Source: Atkinsonella hypoxylon
Lineage: Eukaryota > Ascomycota > Sordariomycetes > Hypocreales > Clavicipitaceae
Direction: 5' to 3'
DNA: 64,000 bases
Assembly: GCA_000729835.1 (NCBI GenBank)
Contig: JFHB01000063.1
Location: forward strand, 1-64,000
Shown: positions 13,263-23,573 of the stretch, in pieces
Layout: every line of letters starts with the position of its first letter
How positions within the stretch are numbered: the stretch's first letter is position 1
Translations under genes and position numbers: made by a program
The notes under the pieces: generated by a model
What the model was told of the DNA's origin: nothing
The model's database searches: none
Seen by the model: only the letters and a program-made list of their open reading frames with translations

Positions 13263-13267
13263 GCAAC
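13263..13267. repeat. Target-site duplication GCAAC, right copy of GypA-1
   Basis: Exact match to 5180-5184, directly after the LTR terminus TACA. Confidence 0.93.
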
Positions 13268-13732
13268 GAAGGAGCTTGCAAAGAGAACGCCGAATTTATA
13301 ATAAAAGGCAACATTATTACGTACAGCTCCGTTAAAAGCAAGAGAGTTACAAGGAGCGCGCTTGCATTAGAACTATACAGTATAGTGCAAGGCGTAGATG
13401 TATTGCATGCTATTAGCACTACGTTAAATATAGTAATAAAGCAGCTACAGATACTGCTAATTCTACTAGTAGTCTATATAGATTTGTTCTTGTTGTATAA
13501 ATGCCTTATAAAGCTTAGCATAATAAAGGAAAAGAGATTAATAATTAACATTATAGCACTACGTTAATTATATAAAAGGCGTGAAATTAACGAAATCCGT
13601 TAGATTAACGGCAAAGATAATATTGCTAATTTAATAACAAAAGTAACGCTAAATAAGACTCTTAAATCCTTTATTAATAATAATAAGGCTAATATATAGG
13701 TAGAAGGCTAGGTAAAGAGACCTACGAATTAA
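13263..13732 (+). pseudogene. Cop1-A gag-pol pseudogene, last part (RNase H)
   Basis: This is the continuation of Cop1-A pol after GypA-1. It reads as the C-terminal half of a fungal copia RNase H (ASELY-type segment at about 13360, then QGVDVLHAISTTL) and ends in KRPTN and a stop at 13730-13732. The stretch just after the junction is clearly less mutated than the same stretch of Cop1-B. A 60-codon open fragment at 13385-13567 lies in the true frame and is simply an unbroken piece of this domain, not a separate gene. Confidence 0.82.
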
Positions 13733-13820
13733 TACAGAAGGATGTTAGATTTATTGTTATTTATTCCTTTAATCTATTTTATTATTACTGTAACTGTTAA
13801 AGTTACTTTACTAGCACAAT

Positions 13821-13832
13821 AAAAAGAGAGAC
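13821..13832 (+). other. Cop1-A polypurine tract (probable)
   Basis: The purine-rich run AAAAAGAGAGAC ends six bases before the 3' LTR. The same run, as reverse complement, flanks the Cop1-B 3' LTR near 15677-15688. Confidence 0.6.
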
Positions 13833-13838
13833 TGCTAG

Positions 13839-14153
13839 TATTAGAATTGTTATAACTCTATTGTGCAATTCTAGCGCCTGTATAGGTAGATACAACCGCT
13901 AATTAGTTGTATCTACACACTAGTCTCTACTTACATTAGGGTTACTAATACCCCTTAATTCCCCCTTAACATAACACTATGCCTAAGGCATATAAGGCAT
14001 CCAATAGGGTATATAATGTAGCCTCTTTTGCTAGTTAGATATAACTCCTAGATAACTAAATTTAAACCTCTTTAATGTAAATACTAGTGCACTAGTGAAC
14101 TGGTCATAGGACCGACTCGAAGGAGTATAAATTAGACCCTTGGTCTGTCGACA
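13839..14153 (+). repeat. Cop1-A 3' LTR (315 bp)
   Basis: Begins TATTAGAAT, a mutated TGTTGGAAT, and ends in GGTCTGTCGACA. It is the same length as the three other Cop1 LTRs. The outer end keeps GACCGACTCGAAGG and TCGACA. It contains a perfect 14-bp palindrome, ACTAGTGCACTAGT, at 14083-14096. Confidence 0.92.
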
Positions 14154-14716
14154 AATAGTAAAAGATTTAAATTTAAGTATAAAATTAAATTAATATACTA
14201 CTTACTTTATTAACTATATAGACTTCTATTAAGCGTTTACTTATATAAATATTACTAAATTTACAGCAATAAAGCTGTATTTTAATAGTAATAAAATTTT
14301 AAATAAACTAGATAATTTTTAATATAAAATATATATTCTAGCGAAATCTATATATTATAAACTAAAGTTATTATATTATTTAATAAATAAATTTAATCTA
14401 ATTTATTTAGATCTATTTAAAAAGTTTTTAATTCTATTTTTATAAAGTTCTTAATACTTTTTAACGTTTATTATTATTATTATTAAATTACGCTAGAAAG
14501 CTAGAACCCTTGCTTAGTAACTTATCCACTGTAGAAAAACCCTGTAGTAAGGAGGAAAACCCTAGTGCTTCTATAGTAAATGCTGCTGCAGGGCCTAAGT
14601 AGCCCTAGTAAGATCTCTATTATAAATAGTAGGTACTCTACTGCGCTAGGCTAACAGCTATAGTAGCGTTGCTAGATATATATATATATACCTATATATA
14701 TATTTAAGTAGTAGAG

Positions 14717-14755
<39 letters not shown>

Positions 14756-15350
14756 AGAAGCCTTTAGCTCTACTACACTAGTAACGCTTTAGTGCTACTC
14801 TATAGCTCTTACTATTGCCTTACTTACTATTAGCTACTATATAGTTATATATATTATTAACTAGTTAGATTAAGTAAAAGTAAGAACACTTAAGCTAGTT
14901 ATAACTTAGTGCTAATAAGCTTAATTTACTTATACCTCTAAAACTACTATATTAAGTAGAAGGTAAGCTAAAGCTCTTTAGTAAGTAAGTTAAAGTATAT
15001 ATACTATAGGCCTTTAGAGTTATAGTTTAGTGCTATATTAATCTTTACCTATTTATAGATTATAGGCTAAGTTTAACTTTACTTACTAAAGTAAGCTAAC
15101 TATAACTATAAGTAAAAAGAGTTCCTTTAAATTTATATTTTTTTCTTTTTTTTTTTGCTTTTTTTAAGCCTTTTTTTTTTATATATTCTTTTTAAAACCC
15201 CTTAAGCTAAGCCTTTAGCTAATCTTTATATAGTAGCACTATATAGCTATAAGCTAATTACTTCTCTTTTTTATTAATTTTTTACTAATTTTTTTTTTAT
15301 TATATAGAAATAGCTTCTTAACCTTAACTTTTTACTACTTCTATAGGTTC
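14154..15350. other. Unassigned AT-rich spacer between Cop1-A and Cop1-B
   Basis: No coding motif is recognised on either strand. It holds an ATT run near 14468-14485, a less mutated patch at about 14500-14660 with CTGCTGCAGGG, a TA run near 14675-14690, a GA microsatellite at 14721-14753, and T-rich runs at about 15127-15182 and 15285-15300. In the pre-insertion locus it would join 21672 onward, so it may be the 3' flank of minus-strand Lin1, with the T runs as a decayed poly(A). That last point is a guess. Confidence 0.5.
14721..14753 (+). repeat. GA dinucleotide microsatellite
   Basis: About sixteen uninterrupted GA units. It lacks C on this strand and has only CT on the other, so it offers no CpA site for RIP, which may be why it survives intact. 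Confidence 0.95.
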
Positions 15351-15355
15351 TTTAC
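15351..15355. repeat. Target-site duplication TTTAC, left copy of Cop1-B
   Basis: TTTAC precedes the LTR terminus TGTCGACA and is repeated at 21667-21671 after the other LTR. Confidence 0.92.
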
Positions 15356-15670
15356 TGTCGACAGACCAAGGGTCTAATTTATACTCCTTCGAGTCGGTCC
15401 TATAACCAATTCACTAGTGCACTAGTATTTACATCAAAGAGGTTTAAATTCGGTTATTTAGGAGTTATATCTAACTAGCAAAAGAGGCTACATTATATAC
15501 CCCGTTGGATGCCTTATATGCCTTAGGTATAGTGTTATGTTAAGGGGGAATTAAGGGGTATTAGCAACCCTAATGTAAGTAAAGACTAGTGTATAGATAC
15601 AACTAATTAGCAGTTGTATTTACCTACGCAGGTGCTAGAATTACATAATAGAGTTATAACGATTTTAACA
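15356..15670 (-). repeat. Cop1-B 3' LTR (315 bp)
   Basis: On the plus strand it runs from TGTCGACAGACCAAGGGTC to GATTTTAACA. The outer end keeps CpG sites (TCGACA, GAGTCGGTCC) and the inner end is mutated. It contains the palindrome ACTAGTGCACTAGT at 15413-15426. Confidence 0.92.
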
Positions 15671-15776
15671 CTAGCAGTCTCTCTTTTTATTGTGCTAGTA
15701 AAGTAACTCTAACAGTTACAGTAATAATAAAATAGATTAAAGGAATAAGTAATAATAAATTCAATATCCTTCTGTA

Positions 15777-18700
15777 TTAATTTATAGGTCTCTTTACCTA
15801 GCCTTCTACCTATATATTAGCCTTATTGTTGTTAATAAAGGATTTAAGAGTCTTATTTAGCGTTACTTTTGTTATTAAATTAGCAATATTATCTTTGCTG
15901 TTAATCTAATAGATTTTGTCGATTTTACGCCTTTTATATAATTAATATAGTACTATAATGTTAATTATTAATCTTTTTTCCTTTATTGTACTAAGCTTTA
16001 TAAGGCATTTATATAATAAGAATAAATCTATATAGACTACTAGTAGAATTAGCAGTATCTATAGCTGCTTTATTACTATATTTAATGTAGTACTAATAGT
16101 ATACAATACATCTATGCCTTACACTATACTGTATAGTTCTAATGCAAGCGCGCTCCTTATAACTCTTTTGCTTTTAATAGAGCTATATATAATAATATTG
16201 CCTTTTATTACAAATTTAGCGTTCTCTTTATAAGCTCCTTTATTGCCTAGAATAATTATATATTCTATTTAGAAGCTTAAATCTTTATTGTTTGCAAAGG
16301 ATCTATTAATAAATATATACAATTTAGCAAAAAGAAGGTCTATTAAGATATATTGTAATCTATAGGTTTAGTTGTTAATCTGCTATTAGAGCCTCTTATT
16401 TAGTTGTTTAATATTGTTAATTGTAATATCTTACTGTTGTATAGCAACAAAAAGGTTAAATGCAGCTTCTAGTTAATAGATTATAGCAATATATACGCTG
16501 TAGGCTTATTGCTTAATGTACTATTGTTTTATTAAATCTATATTAATACTAGTAGTATTAATAGGTTAAATCCTCTTGCTTTAACCTTTCTAGTAAAGAG
16601 TTAAAGTGCTGTTATTAGATTTAGTTAATATATATCTATTAAAAATTAGTAGCGTTTCTACTATTAGGCTTTACTTTAGCTTTACAGTAAAATTAGCCTT
16701 CTATAGTTTAGATTCCTTATAGTTAAAGAAGGTTTTATTGCTTAGTTCTAGTGTATTGTTAGTCTGCATTCTAACAATTCTAAAGTAGTTCTTATTGTTT
16801 AATATTAGTAAGTAGGGGTTATATATTAATATAACTATACTTAAATTATTACAGTAGTAGTAGAAGTATATAGACCACTAATATATACCTACTTTAGTAA
16901 TTCTATATAGAGGCTTAATTACTTCTATTACTGTATTATAGAGATATAGGTGTTTAATTTAGTTAGAAAGTTATGTAATAATTAATCTATTTAAATTAGT
17001 GTTAGATTGTATATAAGCCTATATAATATTGTAGATCTATAAGACAATATTGCGTTTTTAGAGAGATAGAGCTAGTGCTATAATTAAGCGTTAACTAGCT
17101 TATTAAATTATTAGGGATTGCGTTAAAATTAACAATTTATTGCTGTTATTATATCCTTAAATAACTAGTCTTAACTTCTTATATAGTAATATAGTTCCTT
17201 TTCCTTTAACTTCTTAAACTATATAAGATTTAAAGATATAGTTGTTGTATATAGTAGAGTTAAATTTAACGAATTAGAAGACGTCTTTAGCTAATAGTAC
17301 ATTAATTTTAGCTTAGTTAAATGCCTTAAATAGAGCACCTTTTACTGTAATCTTATTGTCTTTCCTTAGTTATATAGCTAAGTTATAGTTTGCTGTTTCT
17401 TTTGCAGAAAGGAAAATTTTATTGCTAAATTTATATAGTAATATATAAGTAGAATTAATATTACTACTAGAATTAGGATTATAAGAACTACTAGTAGTTA
17501 GGCTAGAAACAGTAATATATCTATTTAGTCTATTGTTAAAAGTAGAGAAATTTTATATAAAATTAATTAGAATAGAAAGAGAGTTCTTTCTTAGTCTTCT
17601 AGAACCTCTTTTCTATATTAGGTTTAGATTAATTAGTTATTTTACCTTTAGAGGTCTTTCTCTCTTCTTTAGTAGAATAGAATTGCTTTTAGGTAGAGAT
17701 TCTATATTGCTTTTATTAGATATAACGTTAGAAATAGCAGAATAATTATTAGATTTATTATTATTATAGTAGTAGGGTTTTACAATAGTTATATAAAAAC
17801 AAATAAGGCTGTAAGGCATTTATATAGTGCACTTCTTGCTATCTATAGCAAGCAACTTATAGGGGCCTTACTAGCCTTCTTTTTTACACTATATATACAC
17901 TTCTAACTGTAGAGGCAGTAAATATATAGGTGTTATATTTAGGCTGTTATAGAAAGCAAGAGCATTATAAATTTGTCTTTATACTAAGCACTTTTAGGCT
18001 TTATTAGTAGCTTTATATAGAATTAAAGCTTATTGTATTATAGAAAGGCTTAGAGGTAAATTATCTATTATATAGAGGTAGGAACTAAAGACTAATAATA
18101 TAGGCATAAGACTGTTAAGTTTAGCAGAATTATTAACAGCTTTAATAGCTATTTAAAGCTTTTAATCCTTTATAATACTAGTATTAGTGCCTAATTTATT
18201 GTTAATAATGTTGTAAGCTCTTTATAATAGGCTATAGTACTATTTAACTTTACTAATGCTATTATAGAATTTAATAGGAACTTTATTAATATTAATAGAC
18301 AATATTTATATATAATAGCAGAATTTAGTAGATATAAAGTTCTTTCTAGCATTATAAACTATCTAGTTAGAAGGGCCTAGATAGGTATTAATCTAGCATT
18401 CTTTTAATATATTTTAGATGTTTTATACTTTCTACTTTTAGGGTTCTAGAAAGTAGGCTGCCTAGAATAAGGTTGCAGAATTAATAATATAAAGAATAAA
18501 GCTACTGTTTAGATGTATAATATTAATAATAATTTTATAGTTTAAGTTATAGTTATCTTTTAACGTAAATCGAAATTAGCTAGGTAATTTACTATTAAGT
18601 TAGCAGTAGTAGCAAACTTATATAATTCTATTAATAGCGTTATTATTACTAATATCTTTACCTATATATTGTAGAATCTTTATTAATTGTTATATAGAGA

Positions 18701-21076
18701 GATATCTAAATTAACAATAAAGTTAATAGATTTACTTTTCTAACAAAAAGAATATAGCTACTTCTATAGCTTCTAGAGTCTACTATAGATATCCCTATTT
18801 CTAGATAATAGAAACCTTTTAATTGCCTTAAATTAGTACGTTTTTAAGGTTGTTAAGCTTTATATATATTTTATCTATATTATTAATACTATATAGAAAT
18901 AAGGTGCTTATATTAATTATATAGAATATAATTAAGCTAAAGACTGTTAGAACTATAATAAAGCCTATTAAAGTTGCTAATTCTGCGCTAAATGTAATTA
19001 TATAGTGTTAATTAAATAGATTTATCCTTAATAAAGGCATTTTCTTCACTAGTGCTTATACTTAGTTAATTCTAGCTGTTAATACTCCTACTGCTTTAGT
19101 GTTAAGCAAGATGCCTCTAAATATCTTACTAGAATAACGTTCTTTTAATATATAAGATAATAAATATAATAAGGGATCTATAGAATTTAATTAATCTTCT
19201 ATAAATAGGTCTTCCTTATGTAGAGTATACTAGTAGGCTTCTTTCTTAAGGTTCTAGAAGATAGCTCTATTATTTATAGTTACAGCATTAGTAAAGAATT
19301 ATATAATTGTTAGCTAAGGAGCTTTTCCTTTATTAGCTATATTAGATTCTTTAATAAATGCCTTACTTATATCTTAAGTATTATTAGAACTATTATTCTA
19401 TATAGGTTTACTTAATCCTTTATATACTTATAAATAGGCTTTAAATTTACTATTTAAAGAAGAGGTTTTATACTTTTTATTATTCTACTATCTTTACTAT
19501 ACTTCTTAACGCTCTTTTTTACTGTACTTTATTAACTAATATTCTTCTTTTCTATAGATAAAGTAGCGTTGTTTTTAGGTCTTACTTCTACTATAGCTAG
19601 AGTCTCTTAAACGTTAATATTAACAGTCTATATAGAGAGCTTTATTATTAATATTAAGTTAGTTAAATCTAATGTAGAATTAGCTAATTTCCTTCTGTAC
19701 TTCTATAATACTAATTAACTTTTATAGGTTGCTAATAAGCTCTTAAAATGTTGCATTAGTTGTAAATTTAGCTTAGCTATATTTAGGGATACCTCTAACT
19801 GCTTAAAGAGTTTACTTAATAAGTTTAGAATTATCTATAAAAGGGTTAAAAAGGCTATTATAAATATCTTAAAGGTTCTAAATTATTATATTAAGGCAGT
19901 TAAGTATAGATTTATTAGGGTTCTTAGCGATTATATTACACAATATAATGCTATTCTATCTTTAATAATAGAACTACTTATTAGTTAGAGTCTTAAAGTG
20001 TTATCTAATAATTTTAACTATTTAGTTAAAGGTGTAATTTATTCTTATGTTTATTACAATTATTGTAAGGTAGAATTTATATACTTTATCTATTAGTATT
20101 ACTAAAAATGCCTTTATTATTGCTAGTTCTAAGAAATTAAGTTGTTAGTATAGGTCTTTAAGGATAACTACTTTTAGTATAATAAAATTAAATATATTGC
20201 TGCTATATTTATTGCTTTCTTTATAGATCTTTATAAGGTTAAGGACTTTCTTTATATTAATTTAAGAAGAATCTATTATAGAAGGAAGTAATAGTTATAC
20301 TACTAGAAGCAAAAGAAATCTTATATTCTATAGTAAAGAGAGAGAAGGTAGTATTTCTATTAATATACCTATTAGATTGCTAAATACACTTAATAAAAGT
20401 AATAGAAAAAGTGCTAAAGGTATAGAGAGAGAGTTCTATAAAGAAGATTAAGGCTTCTTTACTGTAAATATAGGTTTTATATCTAAGTGTAGATTTAAGT
20501 AGAATTTGCCTAATACTACTTATTTATTAATCTCTTCTTCTAGCTATATAGATTGTTCCTCTTTCTATAGCACTCTTTTAAGGGAATTAGCAATTTAGCT
20601 GCTACTTCTGCCTATATAGACTCTATATTTATATAGTAAATTGCGTAACACTTTAATAATTAGAGTAGAAGCTCTTTAAAATAGGTCTTTATTCTAGTTA
20701 TAGAAGTTAAATTTAAAGTTCTTTTATTATTTCTAATCTCTAAATCTTTAATCTTTATAAAGGTTAATTATAAAGGCAATTCTATTGTTTAAATTAGTAG
20801 TAGTAGCAGTTTCTAGGTTAATTTTATATATTAAGTTCTAATCTATTAATAGAAGTTTCTAATACTTTTAAAGTTATTCTAAAAGCTTATTAGGTTATAG
20901 TTATTACTTAAATTCTTATAAATCTACCTAGAGTTATTATAAACTTATTGTATTAAATAAGATTAAGTAGTATAGAAAGAGAAAGTAGTTGTAATAGAAT
21001 TAGTATAAAGATAGAGGGATTTAGCTAGCTTCTAGCTAAGTTCTAAGATAGTTAAGGGAGTTAAATTCTATAGCAT
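15777..21076 (-). pseudogene. Cop1-B gag-pol pseudogene
   Basis: A single copia polyprotein frame, broken by many RIP stops. The start is taken as the ATG at 21076, conserved in Cop1-C at 62068. The stop TAA (reverse complement of 15777-15779) matches Cop1-A. In sense order there is gag, protease, integrase, reverse transcriptase and RNase H. The reverse transcriptase catalytic site, on the minus strand of 16749-16769, reads M-Q-T-N-N-T-L, so the family motif is MQTDDTL with both Asp now Asn. RNase H occupies roughly 15780-16330. Plus-strand open frames near 17533-17745 and a short minus frame near 17637-17819 are shadows or fragments of this gene. Confidence 0.85.
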
Positions 21077-21250
21077 TAGCTGCTAAGGGTTCTAGCTAGT
21101 AATTTAATTCCTTAGGAGTTTAATATTAATAATTAGTTAAACTAAAACATTATTATAAGTAAATATAACTTAGTAACTAAGTAATTATAAAGATATCCCT
21201 TCCTTTAGTATACTTTACTAGTTGCATTAGCTGCTAAGGGTTCTAGCTAA
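21074..21250 (-). repeat. Direct repeat in the Cop1 leader (Cop1-B)
   Basis: The block with core GCTGCTAAGGGTTCTAGCT occurs twice, at 21074-21100 and 21225-21250, about 150 bp apart. The copy nearer to gag spans its start codon. Cop1-C has the same pair at 61893-61918 and 62044-62070, so it is an ancestral leader feature. Confidence 0.75.
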
Positions 21251-21351
21251 CAGTATTATATCTCTTCTTACTAAATCTAGCTAATCTATAGTTAGTTATA
21301 CTAATCTCTTTAGTTATACTAAAGACTTCTAGTTAAGCAACTACTAATTAG

Positions 21352-21666
21352 TGTTAATAGACTAAAGGTTTAATTTATACTCCTTTAAGTTAGTCCTATA
21401 ACTAATTTACTAGTGCACTAGTATTTACATTAAAGAGGTTTAAATTTAGTTATCTAGAAGTTATATCTAACTAGCAAAAGAGGCTACATTATATACCCCG
21501 TTAGATGCCTTATATACCTTAAGTATAGTGTTGTGTTAAGGGAGAATTAAGGGGTATTAGCAACTCTAATGTAAGTAGGGACTAGTGTGCAGATGCAACT
21601 AATCAGCGGTTGTATCCACCCATGCAGGTGCCGGAATCGCACGATAGAGTCATAACGATTCCAACA
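21352..21666 (-). repeat. Cop1-B 5' LTR (315 bp)
   Basis: On the plus strand the inner end is TGTTAATAGACTAAAGG (mutated). The outer end, about 21590-21666, is nearly unmutated, ending GATTCCAACA with several CpG sites. The palindrome ACTAGTGCACTAGT is at 21409-21422. Confidence 0.92.
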
Positions 21667-21671
21667 TTTAC
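21667..21671. repeat. Target-site duplication TTTAC, right copy of Cop1-B
   Basis: Exact match to 15351-15355. Confidence 0.92.
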
Positions 21672-22621
21672 TTTATCTTTATCTTTTACTTATTTTAACT
21701 TAAGTTAAAGAAAAATTTTTATTAAATTTTTTTTTAAATTTTTTAAAAAAATACCTAAGAATTTTACTACTTTAGCTTTTAGTATAAGTACTTTACTCTT
21801 TTACTAATACTTTTATTAATCTAGTTTTAGCTTAATACTATCTATAATTAGCCTTATTAGCTATATATTTTCTATACCTATAACTCTATTATTTAGTGTT
21901 ATTACTAATAGAGTAAGTACTATCTCTTCTTTATAATAGTTTTAGTATTAACCTAATTTTATAGGTATTAATAGTTTATATTTTAGCTATATATTCTAAC
22001 GTTATTATTATACTTCTATAAGTTTCTTTAGTTCTAAAATAAGCTCTCTTTATTAATGCTTTAGTAGCTAAAGTAGTCTTTAGTTTACTAGAATAAGATT
22101 TAAGTATTACTTAACTTTTAGGCTAAGTTTACTAAAAGTAGTAAAAAAGCAGTAAGGTTTATCTTTAGTTCTAAATATAGCTTATTACTAACTTTAGTAA
22201 GTTTTAGCTTATAAATATAAAGCTATTTAAAAGGTAGTTAAGTGTACTATTAGTAATTCTTTAGCCCCTTTAGCTCTATTTTATACCTTTACTACTACTA
22301 CTTTAGTTCTATATTAGCACTATAATATAATAGAAGTAGAGAAAAGAATTACTAATACTTTTAAGAGTATTTTAAAGGAGCTATAGTACTAAACTATTAT
22401 TATAGTAAGCTTAGCCTAGGCCCTAAAGTATAAAGTAACTAACTAAGGAGAATTAGTAGCTAAATAAGCCCCTTTAGGTTCTACTTTAGGGGCAGTATAA
22501 AGATAGCTATACTATAAAATAAATAAAACTATACCTTTACTATATATCTATCTTAATTCTATACTATATCTATATATATTCTACCTTATAGTATATTTTA
22601 GTTTATATATAGGTTATACCT
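21672..22621. other. Spacer, probably 3' flank or 3' UTR of Lin1
   Basis: Before Cop2-1 inserted, this stretch joined directly to 30445, which holds the C-terminus of the minus-strand Lin1 protein, so it is downstream of that gene. The part next to Cop1-B is T-rich (runs near 21718-21752), compatible with a decayed poly(A) of a minus-strand element but not proof. No domain is recognised. Reading frames are broken throughout. Confidence 0.45.
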
Positions 22622-22626
22622 AAAGC
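22622..22626. repeat. Target-site duplication AAAGC, left copy of Cop2-1
   Basis: Repeated at 30440-30444. Comparison with Cop2-2, flanked by ATACC, fixes the LTR start at TATTGAAAAT and its end at TTTTTAACA. Confidence 0.9.
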
Positions 22627-23324
22627 TATTGAAAATAATAGGGATTACAGGACTAGATATCTAAGAGGGTAGTGGTCTCTTAGATTTAGCACCTGTAATT
22701 GCTCCTAGCAATTATCACGTAGTGGAAGCAGCAGCGGCCTAAATTAAGCTGTAGTGTATAGTACTAGATCACGTAGAAGCAATAGATAACTGTAATAGTG
22801 GTATCTTTATATTGAGAGCGCTGTAACGAATAAGTTAGTAAGAGTAGGATCTTAAATCTTTCTAGTCCCTTATAGACCTACTAACTATATTAGCGGGCTA
22901 TAGTTGCTAAAAGAGGCTTATAGGCTACTTTATAATTTCCGCAAAAAGATTTACTATATAAAAACAAAAAAATCAACTTACAGCTATACAAACGAGACGC
23001 CTATATGCACAATTTAATAAATTCCACTAATAACAAGTAACCCTTATAAGCAACCCTTCCTAACAATTATACTATTAAATAGCCCTAATTCTTAGCTTTT
23101 AAATAGTATACTTCTTGAATTTCTACTATTACTAGTTGTGGAGAAAATCGCAGTTAAAGTTGACTATAGGTTAGGCAACTTTGCCTTAGTTAAATCTAGA
23201 TGTTTGCATCTAGTAACAACGATATCTCTACCAAAAATTAACGTAATAAGACCTAATAAGGGTTACGTAATAGAGTAACTAGTAGGCATAAAAATAGGCT
23301 ATATAGGGTAGCTTATTTTTAACA
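22627..23324 (-). repeat. Cop2-1 3' LTR (698 bp)
   Basis: Runs from TATTGAAAAT to TTTTTAACA on the plus strand. It contains three tight inverted repeats: AATTGCT/AGCAATT at 22697-22713, AGGCAA/TTGCCT near 23172-23185, and CTAGATG/CATCTAG at 23196-23213. The antisense 60-codon frame that is open in three other Cop2 LTRs is broken here. Confidence 0.92.
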
Positions 23325-23334
23325 CTCCCTCTAG
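23325..23334 (-). other. Cop2-1 polypurine tract
   Basis: In sense the element reads TAGAGGGAG directly before the 3' LTR, the expected plus-strand primer position. Cop2-2 has the same sequence at 39908-39917. Confidence 0.8.
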
Positions 23335-23573
23335 AAATGTAAGAAGTAACTAGTTCTATAAGCAACTTAGCTCCTTTAAAGAATATCTAAGTTAGAATTA
23401 ACTAACGAAATACAGTACTAATAATAGAACTAAATAACATAACTAATTCCAGCAATTCCAGGGTAGTTATAGTTAAATATAACTAGTTATTGTTGATTGT
23501 TTTTGTTGTTTTCGATTTTTAACTGTTTTTCGTTGCTTTTTGATTTTTTAAGTGTTTTTATTGCTTTTATAAG

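Larger units (their letters stand above)
867..14153 (+). mobile_element. Cop1-A, copia-type LTR retrotransposon, split by GypA-1
   Basis: Cop1-A is present as 867-5184 and 13263-14153, and it aligns with the reverse complement of Cop1-B (15356-21666). Its 5' part is cut by the GypB-2 insertion and lies outside the window. GypA-1 is inserted in the RNase H region with duplicated GCAAC. Rejoined mentally, the two parts follow Cop1-B without a gap. The copy is heavily RIP-mutated except beside the two insertion points, where it keeps more G and C than Cop1-B and Cop1-C. Confidence 0.9.
15356..21666 (-). mobile_element. Cop1-B, complete copia-type LTR retrotransposon, 6311 bp
   Basis: Two 315-bp LTRs flank one long gag-pol pseudogene on the minus strand, with a perfect TTTAC duplication. 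This is the only uninterrupted Cop1 copy here and serves as the empty-site reference for the insertions in Cop1-A. It is RIP-mutated throughout except at the two outer LTR ends. Confidence 0.94.

Noticed and set aside
14721..14753. GA tract as a polypurine tract of an unseen retroelement
   Set aside because: No LTR follows it and it is a pure dinucleotide microsatellite.
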